Part shown: in pieces, positions 1 to 6,850 of the stretch
Position numbering within the stretch: position 1 is the first letter of the stretch
How the letters are laid out: each line of letters starts with the position of its first letter
DNA from: BTRG01 sp036986275
Lineage (GTDB): Bacteria; Pseudomonadota; Gammaproteobacteria; Acidiferrobacterales; SZUA-150
Direction: 5' to 3'
Assembly (NCBI GenBank): GCA_036986275.1
Contig: BTRG01000023.1
Coordinates: 1 to 32,342, forward strand
DNA: 32,342 nt
Program-made: the position numbers and the translations under genes
Notes under the pieces: model-generated
What the model saw: only the letters and a program-made list of their open reading frames with translations
What the model was told of the DNA's origin: nothing
The model's database searches: none

Positions 1-95
1 CATTACCGGGCCCGGGTGTCGATACAGAATCCGATCTGGCGCTGGTGCGTGAGCACTTTAATTCTCTAAATATGTTAGGTATCCCGTATGGTTAA
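1..95 (+). CDS. kdsB: 3-deoxy-manno-octulosonate cytidylyltransferase, C-terminal end (partial)
   Basis: Only the last 30 codons are present; the open frame starts at base 3 and ends with TAA at 93-95. The residues PGVDTESDLALVREHF match the usual C-terminal signature of KdsB (G-V-D-T-x-x-D-L-x-x-V-R). KdsB activates Kdo as CMP-Kdo for lipopolysaccharide inner-core synthesis in the cytoplasm. A low-molecular-weight phosphatase gene directly after kdsB is a known gammaproteobacterial arrangement and supports the call. The old start codon of that phosphatase (ATG at 88-90) overlaps the kdsB stop, so the two were translationally coupled before the insertion described below. Confidence 0.75.
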   Translation, partial: LPGPGVDTESDLALVREHFNSLNMLGIPYG

Positions 96-138
96 GGTCT
101 TGTTTGTTTGGGGAATATTAGCCATCCCTTATAAATAA
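88..138 (+). pseudogene. Abandoned 5' end of the low-molecular-weight phosphatase gene
   Basis: ATG at 88 opens a frame reading M-V-K-V-L-F-V, the expected N-terminus of a low-molecular-weight protein tyrosine phosphatase (family pattern V-x-V-L-F-V-C-L-G-N-I-C-R-S). The frame then goes wrong: the expected Cys-Leu-Gly-Asn becomes Trp-Gly-Ile-Leu, and TAA follows at 136-138. Compared with the intact copy at 1645, this copy has one TTTG unit fewer, which shifts the frame by 4 bases. I infer it is the original start of the gene, cut off by the insertion of the 119-1664 segment. Confidence 0.75.
100..118 (+). repeat. Left direct repeat (putative attL core)
   Basis: Nineteen bases identical to 1646-1664, offset 1,546 bp. 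The match stops at base 99 (C against T) and at base 119 (T against C). It contains a short TTTG repeat tract, so slippage could explain the 4-base difference in frame between the copies. Confidence 0.8.
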
Positions 139-153
139 AGGCTTTATAGCGTA

Positions 154-176
154 TTGTGTACCAATTGGTGCACCAA
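154..176. repeat. Imperfect palindrome near the left end of the insertion
   Basis: The segment TTGTGTACCA-ATTGGTGCACCAA is an imperfect inverted repeat (GTGTACC against GGTGCAC about a central AATT). Its left half, TTGTGTACCAA, recurs at 1535-1545 near the right end of the insertion. Shared motifs near both ends are what one would expect of recombinase arm sites, but they could equally be an operator. I cannot tell which. Confidence 0.4.
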
Positions 177-345
177 AAGCGCGCATTAGACGACCTGAGC
201 GGGTTTTAGTGAATACGGTGAAATATGGGGTTTGTACCAGTGCGCATCTCTGAGGGGGTGATGGTGTTGTGGTGAAGTGTCCCATGAACTGCAAAATCAA
301 CTATGATATGGTTTGAATAGATTACAATTAATATTTGAGGTGCAT

Positions 346-612
346 ATGGCGGACATTCGAAGGAAAGGGAAAATACCTGTTGGGCCAAATCAGTATGTAG
401 ATGCTGAGTTAATGGAGACAGAATCAAGTGAGGAAAAATGGTCGGTATTTTTGCTTGATGATGGGACTACGCTGAAACTAAAACCTGCCGTATTAGAAAT
501 ATGGCGCGTCATAGATGAATATGATGCAAATGGAGACCCCAAGTATATGGTAAAATCACAAAATATGATGACCGTGTACGCTCCTGATAACTTGAAGAAA
601 AAGGCGAAATAA
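346..612 (+). CDS. Small hypothetical protein, first gene of the inserted cassette
   Basis: Encodes 88 aa. I chose ATG at 346 because GAGG lies 5 bases upstream; an in-frame TTG at 313 would add 11 residues but has no such site. The protein is hydrophilic, with no signal peptide or membrane segment. The middle (roughly residues 30-65) reads as beta-rich sequence ending in I-W-R-V, followed by an E-Y-D-A-N-G-D-P-K-Y stretch. I do not recognise a named family with certainty. The next gene starts 1 base after the stop, so it is co-translated with the HicB-like and HicA-like genes and may be a third component of that module. Its base composition is more AT-rich than the flanking housekeeping genes. 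Confidence 0.65.
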   Translation: MADIRRKGKIPVGPNQYVDAELMETESSEEKWSVFLLDDGTTLKLKPAVLEIWRVIDEYDANGDPKYMVKSQNMMTVYAPDNLKKKAK

Positions 613-613
613 A

Positions 614-1072
614 ATGGGTGCTTGTTATTCTGCTGTGACAAAGGCTGAAATATCTGAACAAATCTTAGGCAGTTTTGCGTCTCAGGGCGATGATGGTGGT
701 GAATTCGTATCTACACCAGATGTGAAAGCGGTCCCTACTTTGGAATACAATGCTTCTTATATTTATGTAACTAGTAGTTTTGAGTTACCAAATCATTTTC
801 GACGCCTCATATTAATATCTGATTTAGACAGTCAAAGGTTGCTTCTTACTAGAAACTTACCTGTTGATCTTATGTTATGCGAAGGAAATGTAACCGCATC
901 ATTCAATGATATTGATGAGTTTGGTATTGGCTCTAATGAAAACGAGGCGATTGAGGATCTAAAAGCTTCAATTGTTGATTTATTTTATTTGTACAAAAGT
1001 GAACAAGAAAATCTAGGGCCACTTCCCCAGCGACAATGGAATTTTCTTAAGTCCGTAATCTCTGAATCCTAG
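614..1072 (+). CDS. HicB-like protein, putative antitoxin of the inserted cassette
   Basis: Encodes 152 aa, starting 1 base after the preceding stop. The N-terminal half is unfamiliar. The C-terminal part (about residues 95-150) has a strand-turn-helix pattern: F-N-D-I-D-E-F-G-I-G-S-N-E-N-E-A, then a helix E-D-L-K-A-S-I-V-D-L, then L-G-P-L-P-Q-R-Q-W. The acidic-glycine turn followed by an E-A-x-x-D-L-K helix resembles the HicB partial RNase-H fold. HicB proteins bind and neutralise the HicA mRNA interferase and often repress their own operon. The next gene looks HicA-like, which supports the pairing. The assignment rests on pattern resemblance only; no DNA-binding helix-turn-helix is evident. 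Confidence 0.5.
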   Translation: MGACYSAVTKAEISEQILGSFASQGDDGGEFVSTPDVKAVPTLEYNASYIYVTSSFELPNHFRRLILISDLDSQRLLLTRNLPVDLMLCEGNVTASFNDIDEFGIGSNENEAIEDLKASIVDLFYLYKSEQENLGPLPQRQWNFLKSVISES

Positions 1073-1074
1073 AA

Positions 1075-1359
1075 TTGACTCTTAAAGCAAAGGAAATTGA
1101 CCGTGCCTGGGATAAACTAGGCATGGAAATAAAAGAAACGGGAGACCGACATGCTTTATTCAAATATAACGGTAAATTGATATTACGTACAAAAAGATCA
1201 TTTGGCTCCAAAAGCCTTAATGGAAACATTCCTCACTTAATTCGCCAACAATTAAAACTAAATGAAGATCAATTTGCAGATTTAATTAACTGCCCCCTGG
1301 CTTTGGATGATTATATTTCTATTTTAAAAGAGAAAAAATTCATTGAAGATGACAAGTAA
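1075..1359 (+). CDS. HicA-like protein, putative toxin of the inserted cassette
   Basis: Encodes 94 aa from a TTG start 2 bases after the previous stop, which implies translational coupling. The N-terminus follows a HicA-like layout: a helix (K-A-K-E-I-D-R-A-W-D-K-L-G-M), then a hairpin carrying R-H-A-L-F-K-Y where canonical HicA has its G-S-H-x-x-(F/Y) toxin motif, then R-T-K-R-S-F-G-S. The histidine (about residue 26) would be the catalytic candidate. The C-terminal half (P-H-L-I-R-Q-Q-L-K-L-N-E-D-Q-F) is an extra helical part absent from minimal HicA proteins. If correct, it is a ribosome-independent mRNA interferase held inactive by the upstream protein. Alternative: a non-toxic RNA-binding relative. 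AT-rich like its two partners. Confidence 0.5.
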   Translation: MTLKAKEIDRAWDKLGMEIKETGDRHALFKYNGKLILRTKRSFGSKSLNGNIPHLIRQQLKLNEDQFADLINCPLALDDYISILKEKKFIEDDK

Positions 1360-1518
1360 TTTATCTCCTTATTTATTAACCCTTAACATTCTACAGATAC
1401 GATAAAACCCCACCCCAATAAAGGGCATGGCAAATGATGGAGTCTAGTTTATGGACACTTATTCTCACGCCCAAGCCGTGCATGGAAGAAAAATGCGGAA
1501 ATCAAGGGGAATCCCGAA

Positions 1519-1545
1519 TGGTACATAAGCTTATTTGTGTACCAA
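1519..1545. repeat. Inverted repeat near the right end of the insertion
   Basis: TGGTACA at 1519-1525 pairs imperfectly with TGTGTACCA at 1536-1544 around a central AAGCTTA. The right arm TTGTGTACCAA repeats the 154-164 motif of the left end exactly. Function is unknown; an end site for a recombinase or a regulator site are the two likely readings. The rest of 1360-1614 is AT-rich, has no gene I can support, and must contain the promoter now driving the phosphatase gene. Confidence 0.4.
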
Positions 1546-1614
1546 ACTATAGTTTTTATATAGAAAAATTGTAATTTCAACTGTAGACAACAATATACGT
1601 GTAAACAATAAGTT

Positions 1615-2106
1615 ATGAGTGGAAACACACGTGTTAGCGTGCTATTTGTTTGTTTGGGGAATATCTGTCGCTCACCGACGGCGGAAGGAGTGTTCCGTCA
1701 CCTGTTGCAACGAGAGGGTATGGATGAATATATAGAAGTCGATTCGGCCGGTACCCATGCCTACCACATAGGTGAGCCTCCCGATGCCCGGGCTCAGGAA
1801 ACGGCTGCGACCCGTGGTATAGACTTAAGTGGCTTGCGCGGCAGGCGTGCCGTGGCCCATGACCTGGAAGTCTTTGATTATGTACTGGCCATGGACAGGG
1901 AGAATTATGACAACCTTCTGGCCATTAGCCCGAAGGTGCATGTACATAAAGTGCAACTATTTATGAGTTATGCAGCGGATCGCCTGGAGGATGAGGTACC
2001 CGATCCCTATTATGGGGGCGACAGTGGCTTTGATCGCGTGCTGGACATGATAGAAGAGGCGGCTACCGGATTGTTGCAGGATATCCGGCAACGTCGGGGT
2101 TTCTAG
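1615..2106 (+). CDS. Low-molecular-weight protein tyrosine phosphatase with element-derived N-terminus
   Basis: Encodes 163 aa, close to the usual 150-160 aa. The active-site P-loop C-L-G-N-I-C-R-S begins at Cys13 with Arg19; the general acid is Asp130 in D-P-Y-Y. These enzymes dephosphorylate phosphotyrosine proteins in the cytoplasm, often the kinase that controls polysaccharide export, though the kdsB neighbourhood does not prove that role here. The first ten or so codons differ from the abandoned original start at 88 (S-G-N-T-R-V-S-V-L in place of V-K-V-L), because they come from the inserted element. No strong ribosome binding site precedes ATG 1615; GTG at 1639 is an alternative start. 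The gene is now uncoupled from kdsB. The murB gene found next in some relatives is absent; rne converges instead. Confidence 0.9.
   Translation: MSGNTRVSVLFVCLGNICRSPTAEGVFRHLLQREGMDEYIEVDSAGTHAYHIGEPPDARAQETAATRGIDLSGLRGRRAVAHDLEVFDYVLAMDRENYDNLLAISPKVHVHKVQLFMSYAADRLEDEVPDPYYGGDSGFDRVLDMIEEAATGLLQDIRQRRGF
1646..1664 (+). repeat. Right direct repeat (putative attR core)
   Basis: Second copy of the 19-mer at 100-118, in the frame F-V-C-L-G-N-I of the intact phosphatase gene. The conserved P-loop coding sequence would make a dependable integration target. Confidence 0.8.
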
Positions 2107-2136
2107 TTCAGGAATCCCATTAGGGAAATGCTGCCC

Positions 2137-2159
2137 TTCGACGACCACGGGACGTCGAA
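2137..2159. terminator. Hairpin between converging genes
   Basis: TTCGACG at 2137-2143 and CGTCGAA at 2153-2159 form a 7-bp stem with a 9-base loop. There is no T-tract after it. It may be an mRNA 3' end stabiliser or part of a bidirectional terminator together with the next hairpin. Confidence 0.4.
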
Positions 2160-2165
2160 TATGAA

Positions 2166-2193
2166 GGAAAGAGAAAACCGCCTTTCTCTTTCC
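2166..2193. terminator. Bidirectional terminator hairpin between the phosphatase gene and rne
   Basis: GGAAAGAGAAA (2166-2176) and TTTCTCTTTCC (2183-2193) form a perfect 11-bp stem with a 6-base loop ACCGCC. It sits between the stops of two converging genes. The stem is A/T-rich at its tip side and pyrimidine-rich on one strand, so it is symmetrical and could stop transcription from both sides. Confidence 0.6.
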
Positions 2194-2232
2194 GTACTCT
2201 GAAAATTCCAGGATGGAGTATTCAGTGTTTCC

Positions 2233-4497
2233 TTAGTTATTTTCAGATTCCGAAGTAGACCGCGTCTCGACCTGTTTGAGCGTTGAAGCAGGCTTGGGCC
2301 TTGCTGTTGCCTGGGATGTGGCCGCGGGTGCGGGTGCGGAAACATCTTGCTTGCGGTTGCCGATGTTGTCATTGGTTTCCACGGGCTTGCTTGCTTGTGT
2401 CGAGATAGTTTGGGTTTTCTCAACGGCCTTCGCCTCTCTATTTACCCCAGCATTTTGTTTGCTATTGCCATTGCCGGCGGTAGTGCTGTTACCTGTCTGC
2501 GATTCATTGTCACCTGTATTGGGTCGATTGCTACGACGACCGCCACGACGACCACGACCACGTTGTTGCCCGCCCTCGTCCTTGCTTTTAGGCTTATTAC
2601 CTGAATCCTGACGAGCCGGCTGACCGCCACGCTTGCCGGTATCGCGTTCACGGGTATCGCGCTGACCATCACGGCCACGATTCTGGCCCTGCTGAGGCCG
2701 TCCACCACTACGCGTACCGTAACTACGTCCACGTTTCTGGCTACCACCACGGCGTCGCTGTTGATCTCCGCGGCCACCACTTCGACGTTGCTGCGGCTTA
2801 CGTTTGGGTTTTCCTATGCCCAGCAGCTTTTTTAACCAGACAATAAAGCCATCGCTGGCGGGTTTGGGTTTTGGCGCCGGCGCCGTGGACAGGTGAGAAA
2901 GTTGGCCCACAGCCGGTTTTTCAGCCACCGTGCGCGCTGTAATGGCTTCACTCTTGTCATCTTCTTCTTCAGAGGCCGCTTCCAGTTTATGGCTGGGTGT
3001 ACCCATTTGCGCCTCATATTCTTCGCTGCGCAAACGACGTATGCTGAAGTCAGGTGTATCCATGTCCGGATTCGGAATCACAAAGATCGGTGTGCCAATG
3101 CGCGATTCCATGGAATTAATCTCGCGACGCTTCTCGTTAACGAGGAAGGTCGCGGTTTCTATCGGTAGGTGTACATGCACGGCGGCCGTGTTTTCCTTCA
3201 TGGCCTCTTCCTGTATCAGGCGCAGGATGTTGAGACCGGAGGATTGCACGCTGCTGATATGACCGGTGCCGTTACAACGTGGGCACACGCGACTGCTGGT
3301 TTCACCCAGTGACGGGCGCAGACGCTGGCGCGACATTTCCAGCAAACCGAAGCGGGAGAGGCGGCCTATCTGTACGCGAGCACGATCATCCTTCAGCGCT
3401 TCATTCAGACGGGTTTCCACTTCACGCTGATTGCGTGCCGGTGTCATATCAATAAAGTCGATAACAATCAGGCCGCCGAGATCGCGCAGGCGTAGCTGAC
3501 GTGCGATTTCTTCCGCGGCTTCGAGATTGGTATTGAGTGCAGTCTCTTCGATATCGCTTCCCTTGGTCGCGCGGGCGGAGTTCACGTCGATGGAGATCAA
3601 GGCTTCGGTGCGGTCGAAAACGACAGAGCCACCAGACTCCAGGCGCACTTCGCGCGAGAAGGCCGAGTCGATCTGATGTTCAATCTGGTAGCGGGAATAC
3701 AAGGGTGTTTCTTCTTCGAAGAGCTTGAGTTTGGACAGATTGTGTGGACTGACCTGCTCGATAAACTTGCGCATGCGCTCGAAGATATCCTTGTTATCGA
3801 CCAGGATCTCGCCGACATCGGAGCGCAGGTAGTCACGTATGGCGCGCACCACCAGGTTGCTTTCCTGATAAATCAGGAAGGGGGCCGAACGCTCGGTTGC
3901 GGCCTTGCTGATCGCATCCCACAGGTGCGCCAGGTAATCGAGGTCCCATTGCAATTCTTCTGCGCTCTTGCCAATACCGGCCGTGCGGGCGATCAGTGCA
4001 TAATCATCGGGTGTGTCCAGTTGGGACATGGCCTCGCGCAACTGGGCGCGGTCTTCACCTTCGATCCGACGGGAGATACCACCGCCCTTGGGGTTGTTGG
4101 GCATGAGCACCAGGAAGCGGCCGGCCAGACTGATGAATGTCGTTAGCGCCGCACCCTTGGTTCCGCGTTCTTCCTTATCGATCTGGACGATGAATTCCTG
4201 GCCTTCCTTGATGACGTCCTGTATGCGCATCTGGGAGATAGGCTTGCCACTCTCCATGTTCTGGAAGTAAATGCGAGAAATTTCTTTCAGCGGCAAGAAG
4301 CCCTGACGCTGGGTGCCGTAATCGACAAACGCAGCCTCAAGACTGGGTTCCACGCGGGTGACGCGGCCCTTATAAATATTTCCTTTTTTGTTTTGAGCCG
4401 CGGAGGACTCGATATCGAGGTCTAATAGGCGCTGCCCATCGACAATTGCGAGGCGCAACTCCTCTGAATGAGTTGCGTTAAACAACATCCGCTTCAT
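2233..4497 (-). CDS. rne: Ribonuclease E
   Basis: Encodes 754 aa from ATG at 4497, preceded by AGGGA; an upstream in-frame start at 4569 would add 24 residues unlike the family. It starts M-K-R-M-L-F-N-A as RNase E does. The S1 RNA-binding domain covers about residues 36-120. Catalytic Mg-binding aspartates are Asp304 (S-I-D-V-N-S) and Asp347 (I-D-F-I-D-M). The zinc-link cysteines are C405-P-R-C408, nearly the same numbering as E. coli. After about residue 500 the protein is low-complexity, with many R-G-G and R-R-G clusters and basic stretches up to about residue 690, then an Ala/Thr/Ser/Asn tail. That part is shorter than in E. coli but is the usual RNA-binding and degradosome scaffold region. 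It initiates mRNA decay and processes rRNA and tRNA. It is divergent from rluC, as in E. coli. Confidence 0.97.
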   Translation of the reverse strand: MKRMLFNATHSEELRLAIVDGQRLLDLDIESSAAQNKKGNIYKGRVTRVEPSLEAAFVDYGTQRQGFLPLKEISRIYFQNMESGKPISQMRIQDVIKEGQEFIVQIDKEERGTKGAALTTFISLAGRFLVLMPNNPKGGGISRRIEGEDRAQLREAMSQLDTPDDYALIARTAGIGKSAEELQWDLDYLAHLWDAISKAATERSAPFLIYQESNLVVRAIRDYLRSDVGEILVDNKDIFERMRKFIEQVSPHNLSKLKLFEEETPLYSRYQIEHQIDSAFSREVRLESGGSVVFDRTEALISIDVNSARATKGSDIEETALNTNLEAAEEIARQLRLRDLGGLIVIDFIDMTPARNQREVETRLNEALKDDRARVQIGRLSRFGLLEMSRQRLRPSLGETSSRVCPRCNGTGHISSVQSSGLNILRLIQEEAMKENTAAVHVHLPIETATFLVNEKRREINSMESRIGTPIFVIPNPDMDTPDFSIRRLRSEEYEAQMGTPSHKLEAASEEEDDKSEAITARTVAEKPAVGQLSHLSTAPAPKPKPASDGFIVWLKKLLGIGKPKRKPQQRRSGGRGDQQRRRGGSQKRGRSYGTRSGGRPQQGQNRGRDGQRDTRERDTGKRGGQPARQDSGNKPKSKDEGGQQRGRGRRGGRRSNRPNTGDNESQTGNSTTAGNGNSKQNAGVNREAKAVEKTQTISTQASKPVETNDNIGNRKQDVSAPAPAATSQATARPKPASTLKQVETRSTSESENN

Positions 4498-4855
4498 TGT
4501 ATTCTTCCCTGATGTCCTGGCTTCTGTGCCGATATGCGTTTTATTACCGGCGCGTGCATATCTGAGCACGCGTTATGGCAAGTGCGCCAGTCCAGGCCGG
4601 CCTCACCAGATGACATCAATAATTTTATCGGCAGCTCTCTCGGGTGAGCTGCTCCAAACCCTGTTCGCGAGGTCCCGGCGCTGCACTGGCCGCCTGGGTG
4701 TCGCGTCTTGGCAGACCCATTCGGCCTGCCATAAAATCGTTCTCAGTCGTATTCACGGCGTATCGCCTAAGCCAGATGTCTCCTCTGAAGCTTGATACGC
4801 TACTGAACAATATAACAGCGCTGACCGTTTTCAGCAATCTGTTATCATCGATGCC
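4498..4855. promoter_or_regulatory. Divergent rne/rluC intergenic region
   Basis: This 358-bp stretch holds no gene I can support. It must carry the promoters for both rne (leftward) and rluC (rightward). In E. coli a long structured rne leader binds RNase E for autoregulation; the length here is compatible with that, but I could not verify the conserved leader hairpins. A possible weak rluC promoter is CTGACC at 4821-4826 with TATCAT at 4843-4848 (16-bp spacing), which would put the transcript start almost on the rluC ATG. Confidence 0.5.
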
Positions 4856-5806
4856 ATGCAAAATATGGTTAAAACACAAGGAAATCAGCCCAGAATGGTG
4901 GAGATCGACGCCGATCATGAAGGTCAGCGTCTGGACAACTTCCTGATGACCCAGCTCAAGGGGGTGCCGCGCAGCCGCATCTACCGCATCGTGCGCAAGG
5001 GCGAGGTAAGAATCAACAAGGGGCGGCAGAAGCCGGATTATAAGCTGCAATGTGGCGATAAGGTGCGCATCCCACCCATACGTGTAGCCGCCAGGCCCGC
5101 CATAAACGAAAACGCCGATTTTCAATGGTTGGAACAGGCCGTCTTGCATGAAGACAGTAAGCTGATGGTGTTGAACAAACCCACGGGCCTGGCCGTGCAT
5201 GGCGGGAGTGGCGTAAGCCTGGGGCTGATAGAGGCCTTGCGCCGGCTCAGACCGCAATGTCGCTTTCTGGAACTGGTGCACAGGCTGGATAGAGACACCT
5301 CGGGTTGCCTGTTGGTGGCCAAGAAACGCTCAATCTTGTTGGCACTGCATAAGGCCCTGCGTGAGGGCAATATCGACAAACGCTACGTAGCCCTCTGCCG
5401 GGGCGGTTGGCAGGGCAAGGGGCAGACTGTTGAGGCGCCGCTGTTGCGCTACCACTTGGCGAATGGAGAACGTCGAGTACGGGTGCATTCGGATGGCAAA
5501 CCGGCCAAGACTCGATTCAGCCTGCGCCGATCATTAAAGGGTGCCGTATTGCTGGACATTAAGCTATTCACCGGCCGTACCCATCAGGCTCGTGTGCATG
5601 CAGCGCATATCAATCATCCGATTGCCGGCGATGATAAATACGGCGACAAGGCCTTTAATCAGGCCATGAAAAAAGCAGGACTCAAGCGCATGGCCTTGCA
5701 TGCCGAGCGCTTGAGATTCCAGCACCCTGGCACTAATGAATGGATGATGCAGACGGCGCCGATGCCGGATGAAATGAACACAATCGTGGAGACCCTAGCA
5801 ATATGA
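4856..5806 (+). CDS. rluC: 23S rRNA pseudouridine(955/2504/2580) synthase RluC
   Basis: Encodes 316 aa, the normal family length. An S4 RNA-binding domain is at about residues 24-75 (L-D-N-F-L through D-K-V-R-I). The catalytic motif H-R-L-D-R-D-T-S-G is at 142-150 with nucleophile Asp145. A further conserved element, T-G-R-T-H-Q-A-R-V-H, lies near residue 240. RluC modifies three uridines near the peptidyl-transferase centre of 23S rRNA. The divergent position next to rne is conserved from E. coli and points to RluC rather than RluD. The start is uncertain: in-frame ATGs at 4865 and 4895 also exist and none has a clear ribosome binding site. The stop overlaps the next start (ATGA). Confidence 0.93.
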   Translation: MQNMVKTQGNQPRMVEIDADHEGQRLDNFLMTQLKGVPRSRIYRIVRKGEVRINKGRQKPDYKLQCGDKVRIPPIRVAARPAINENADFQWLEQAVLHEDSKLMVLNKPTGLAVHGGSGVSLGLIEALRRLRPQCRFLELVHRLDRDTSGCLLVAKKRSILLALHKALREGNIDKRYVALCRGGWQGKGQTVEAPLLRYHLANGERRVRVHSDGKPAKTRFSLRRSLKGAVLLDIKLFTGRTHQARVHAAHINHPIAGDDKYGDKAFNQAMKKAGLKRMALHAERLRFQHPGTNEWMMQTAPMPDEMNTIVETLAI

Positions 5807-6453
5807 AACAAAAGTATGACCTCATCGTCTTTGACTGGGATGGCACGTTGATGGACTCGGAGCAGAAAATCGTGCGCTGTTTTGAGGCCGCTGCTGAAGA
5901 TGCCGGTGTGCCCCATCCCGGGACCGAGGCCATCAGCGGCATTATTGGCCTGGGTATGACCGAGGCCGTCGAAGCATTGATGCCGGAGGCCGATGCGGGG
6001 CAACGCGAGGCCGTGATCGACGCCTATCGAGAACATTTTTTGATCCATGACAAGACCGAAATGCCATTGTTTCCCGGTGTCAAGCGGGGGCTTAGTGAAT
6101 TAAAGGGCATGGGTTACCAACTGGCGGTGGCCACCGGTAAGGCGCGGCGTGGGTTGGACCGGGTGTTGGAACAATGGCAGATGCACGATCACTTTGCGGC
6201 TACCCGCTGCGCCGATGAAGCCGGTTCCAAGCCGCATCCCGGGATGTTGCGCGATATACTGGAAGCTACCCAGGTCAGTCTGGAGCGCGCTATCATGGTG
6301 GGAGATACCAGTTTTGATATGGAGATGGCGCAAAAGGCGGGTATGGATGGTTTGGCTGTCAGCTATGGCGTACACGGCCGTGAACGTCTGCTGCCTTATC
6401 AACCGCTGGCCTGCCTGGACTCCTTCGAAGAAGTCTGTGTCTGGCTAAGTTGA
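5803..6453 (+). CDS. HAD-family phosphatase, phosphoglycolate phosphatase-like
   Basis: Encodes 216 aa. Motif I is D11-W-D-G-T-L with nucleophile Asp11 and acid Asp13; motif II is A-T-G-K; motif III/IV is G-D-T-S-F-D-M-E-M. The cap domain lies between motifs I and II (about residues 17-85), as in the beta-phosphoglucomutase/Gph subfamily. It overlaps rluC by 4 bp and is overlapped by the Rieske gene, so the operon is tight. A HAD hydrolase in exactly this place, between rluC and sppA, is known in Pseudomonas. The natural substrate cannot be read from sequence; phosphoglycolate, a nucleotide or a sugar phosphate are all possible. Confidence 0.9.
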   Translation: MKQKYDLIVFDWDGTLMDSEQKIVRCFEAAAEDAGVPHPGTEAISGIIGLGMTEAVEALMPEADAGQREAVIDAYREHFLIHDKTEMPLFPGVKRGLSELKGMGYQLAVATGKARRGLDRVLEQWQMHDHFAATRCADEAGSKPHPGMLRDILEATQVSLERAIMVGDTSFDMEMAQKAGMDGLAVSYGVHGRERLLPYQPLACLDSFEEVCVWLS

Positions 6454-6830
6454 ACCCCGTGCAGCATTTCATCTGTCACAGTCAGGATCTGGTGGAGTGC
6501 GGTAAGGGCCATACCTTTACCATCCATTACCATGACCGGGAGACCGAGGGCTTTGTCGTGCGGTATCAGGGTAAGGCCCATGCGTATCTCAATGAGTGCG
6601 CCCATCAGGCTATGGCGCTGGATTTCAAGGAAGGTGAGTTTTTCTCACGTGATGGCAATCACCTGATCTGTGCTACCCATGGCGCGTTGTATGATCCCGG
6701 CAGCGGACAATGCCTGAGCGGACGCTGTAACGGCCGGGCCCTGGTAACATTGACTATCACCGAACAGGACGGGGCCATCTGTCTTCAACCCGAATCTGGG
6801 ATACACTTAATTTCAACACCTGTAAGTTAA
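6450..6830 (+). CDS. Rieske [2Fe-2S] domain protein
   Basis: Encodes 126 aa starting at a TTG that overlaps the HAD stop (TTGA). It has no signal peptide, so it is a soluble cytoplasmic protein. The cluster ligands are visible: C-A-H in N-E-C-A-H-Q and C-A-T-H in L-I-C-A-T-H-G-A-L-Y, followed by the conserved D-P-x-S-G-x-C-L-S-G. The cluster is bound by two Cys and two His. It is a single-domain Rieske ferredoxin of the NirD/dioxygenase-ferredoxin type. No oxygenase or reductase partner is nearby, so its electron partners are unknown. Its place in the rluC-HAD-sppA operon recurs in some gammaproteobacteria, to my recollection, but not in Pseudomonas or E. coli. Confidence 0.92.
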   Translation: MNPVQHFICHSQDLVECGKGHTFTIHYHDRETEGFVVRYQGKAHAYLNECAHQAMALDFKEGEFFSRDGNHLICATHGALYDPGSGQCLSGRCNGRALVTLTITEQDGAICLQPESGIHLISTPVS

Positions 6831-6850
6831 AGCGCAAGCAAGAGGATGTA

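Larger units (their letters stand above)
100..1664. mobile_element. 1.55-kb insertion flanked by a 19-bp direct repeat, carrying three small genes
   Basis: The 19-mer TTGTTTGTTTGGGGAATAT occurs at 100-118 and again at 1646-1664. Both copies lie in the codons for the phosphatase P-loop (L-F-V-C-L-G-N-I). The left copy follows the original start of the gene; the right copy continues into the intact gene. The right end also brings new upstream codons (V-S-V-L instead of V-K-V-L, with different bases), so the element rebuilt the 5' end of its target. This is how site-specific recombinase elements behave when they integrate within genes. No integrase or transposase is encoded inside, so mobilisation would have to be in trans or the element is a remnant. 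Cargo is three co-directional genes at 346, 614 and 1075. Confidence 0.7.

Noticed and set aside
3676..4146. Open frame of 156 codons on the plus strand inside rne
   Set aside because: Shadow of the conserved catalytic domain of RNase E.
4792..4816. TTGATA and TATAAC before rluC as a promoter
   Set aside because: The spacing is 13 bp, too short for sigma70.
4625..5281. Open frame of 218 codons on the minus strand across rluC and its upstream region
   Set aside because: It lies opposite rluC, whose motifs are unmistakable, has no recognisable domain and no ribosome binding site.
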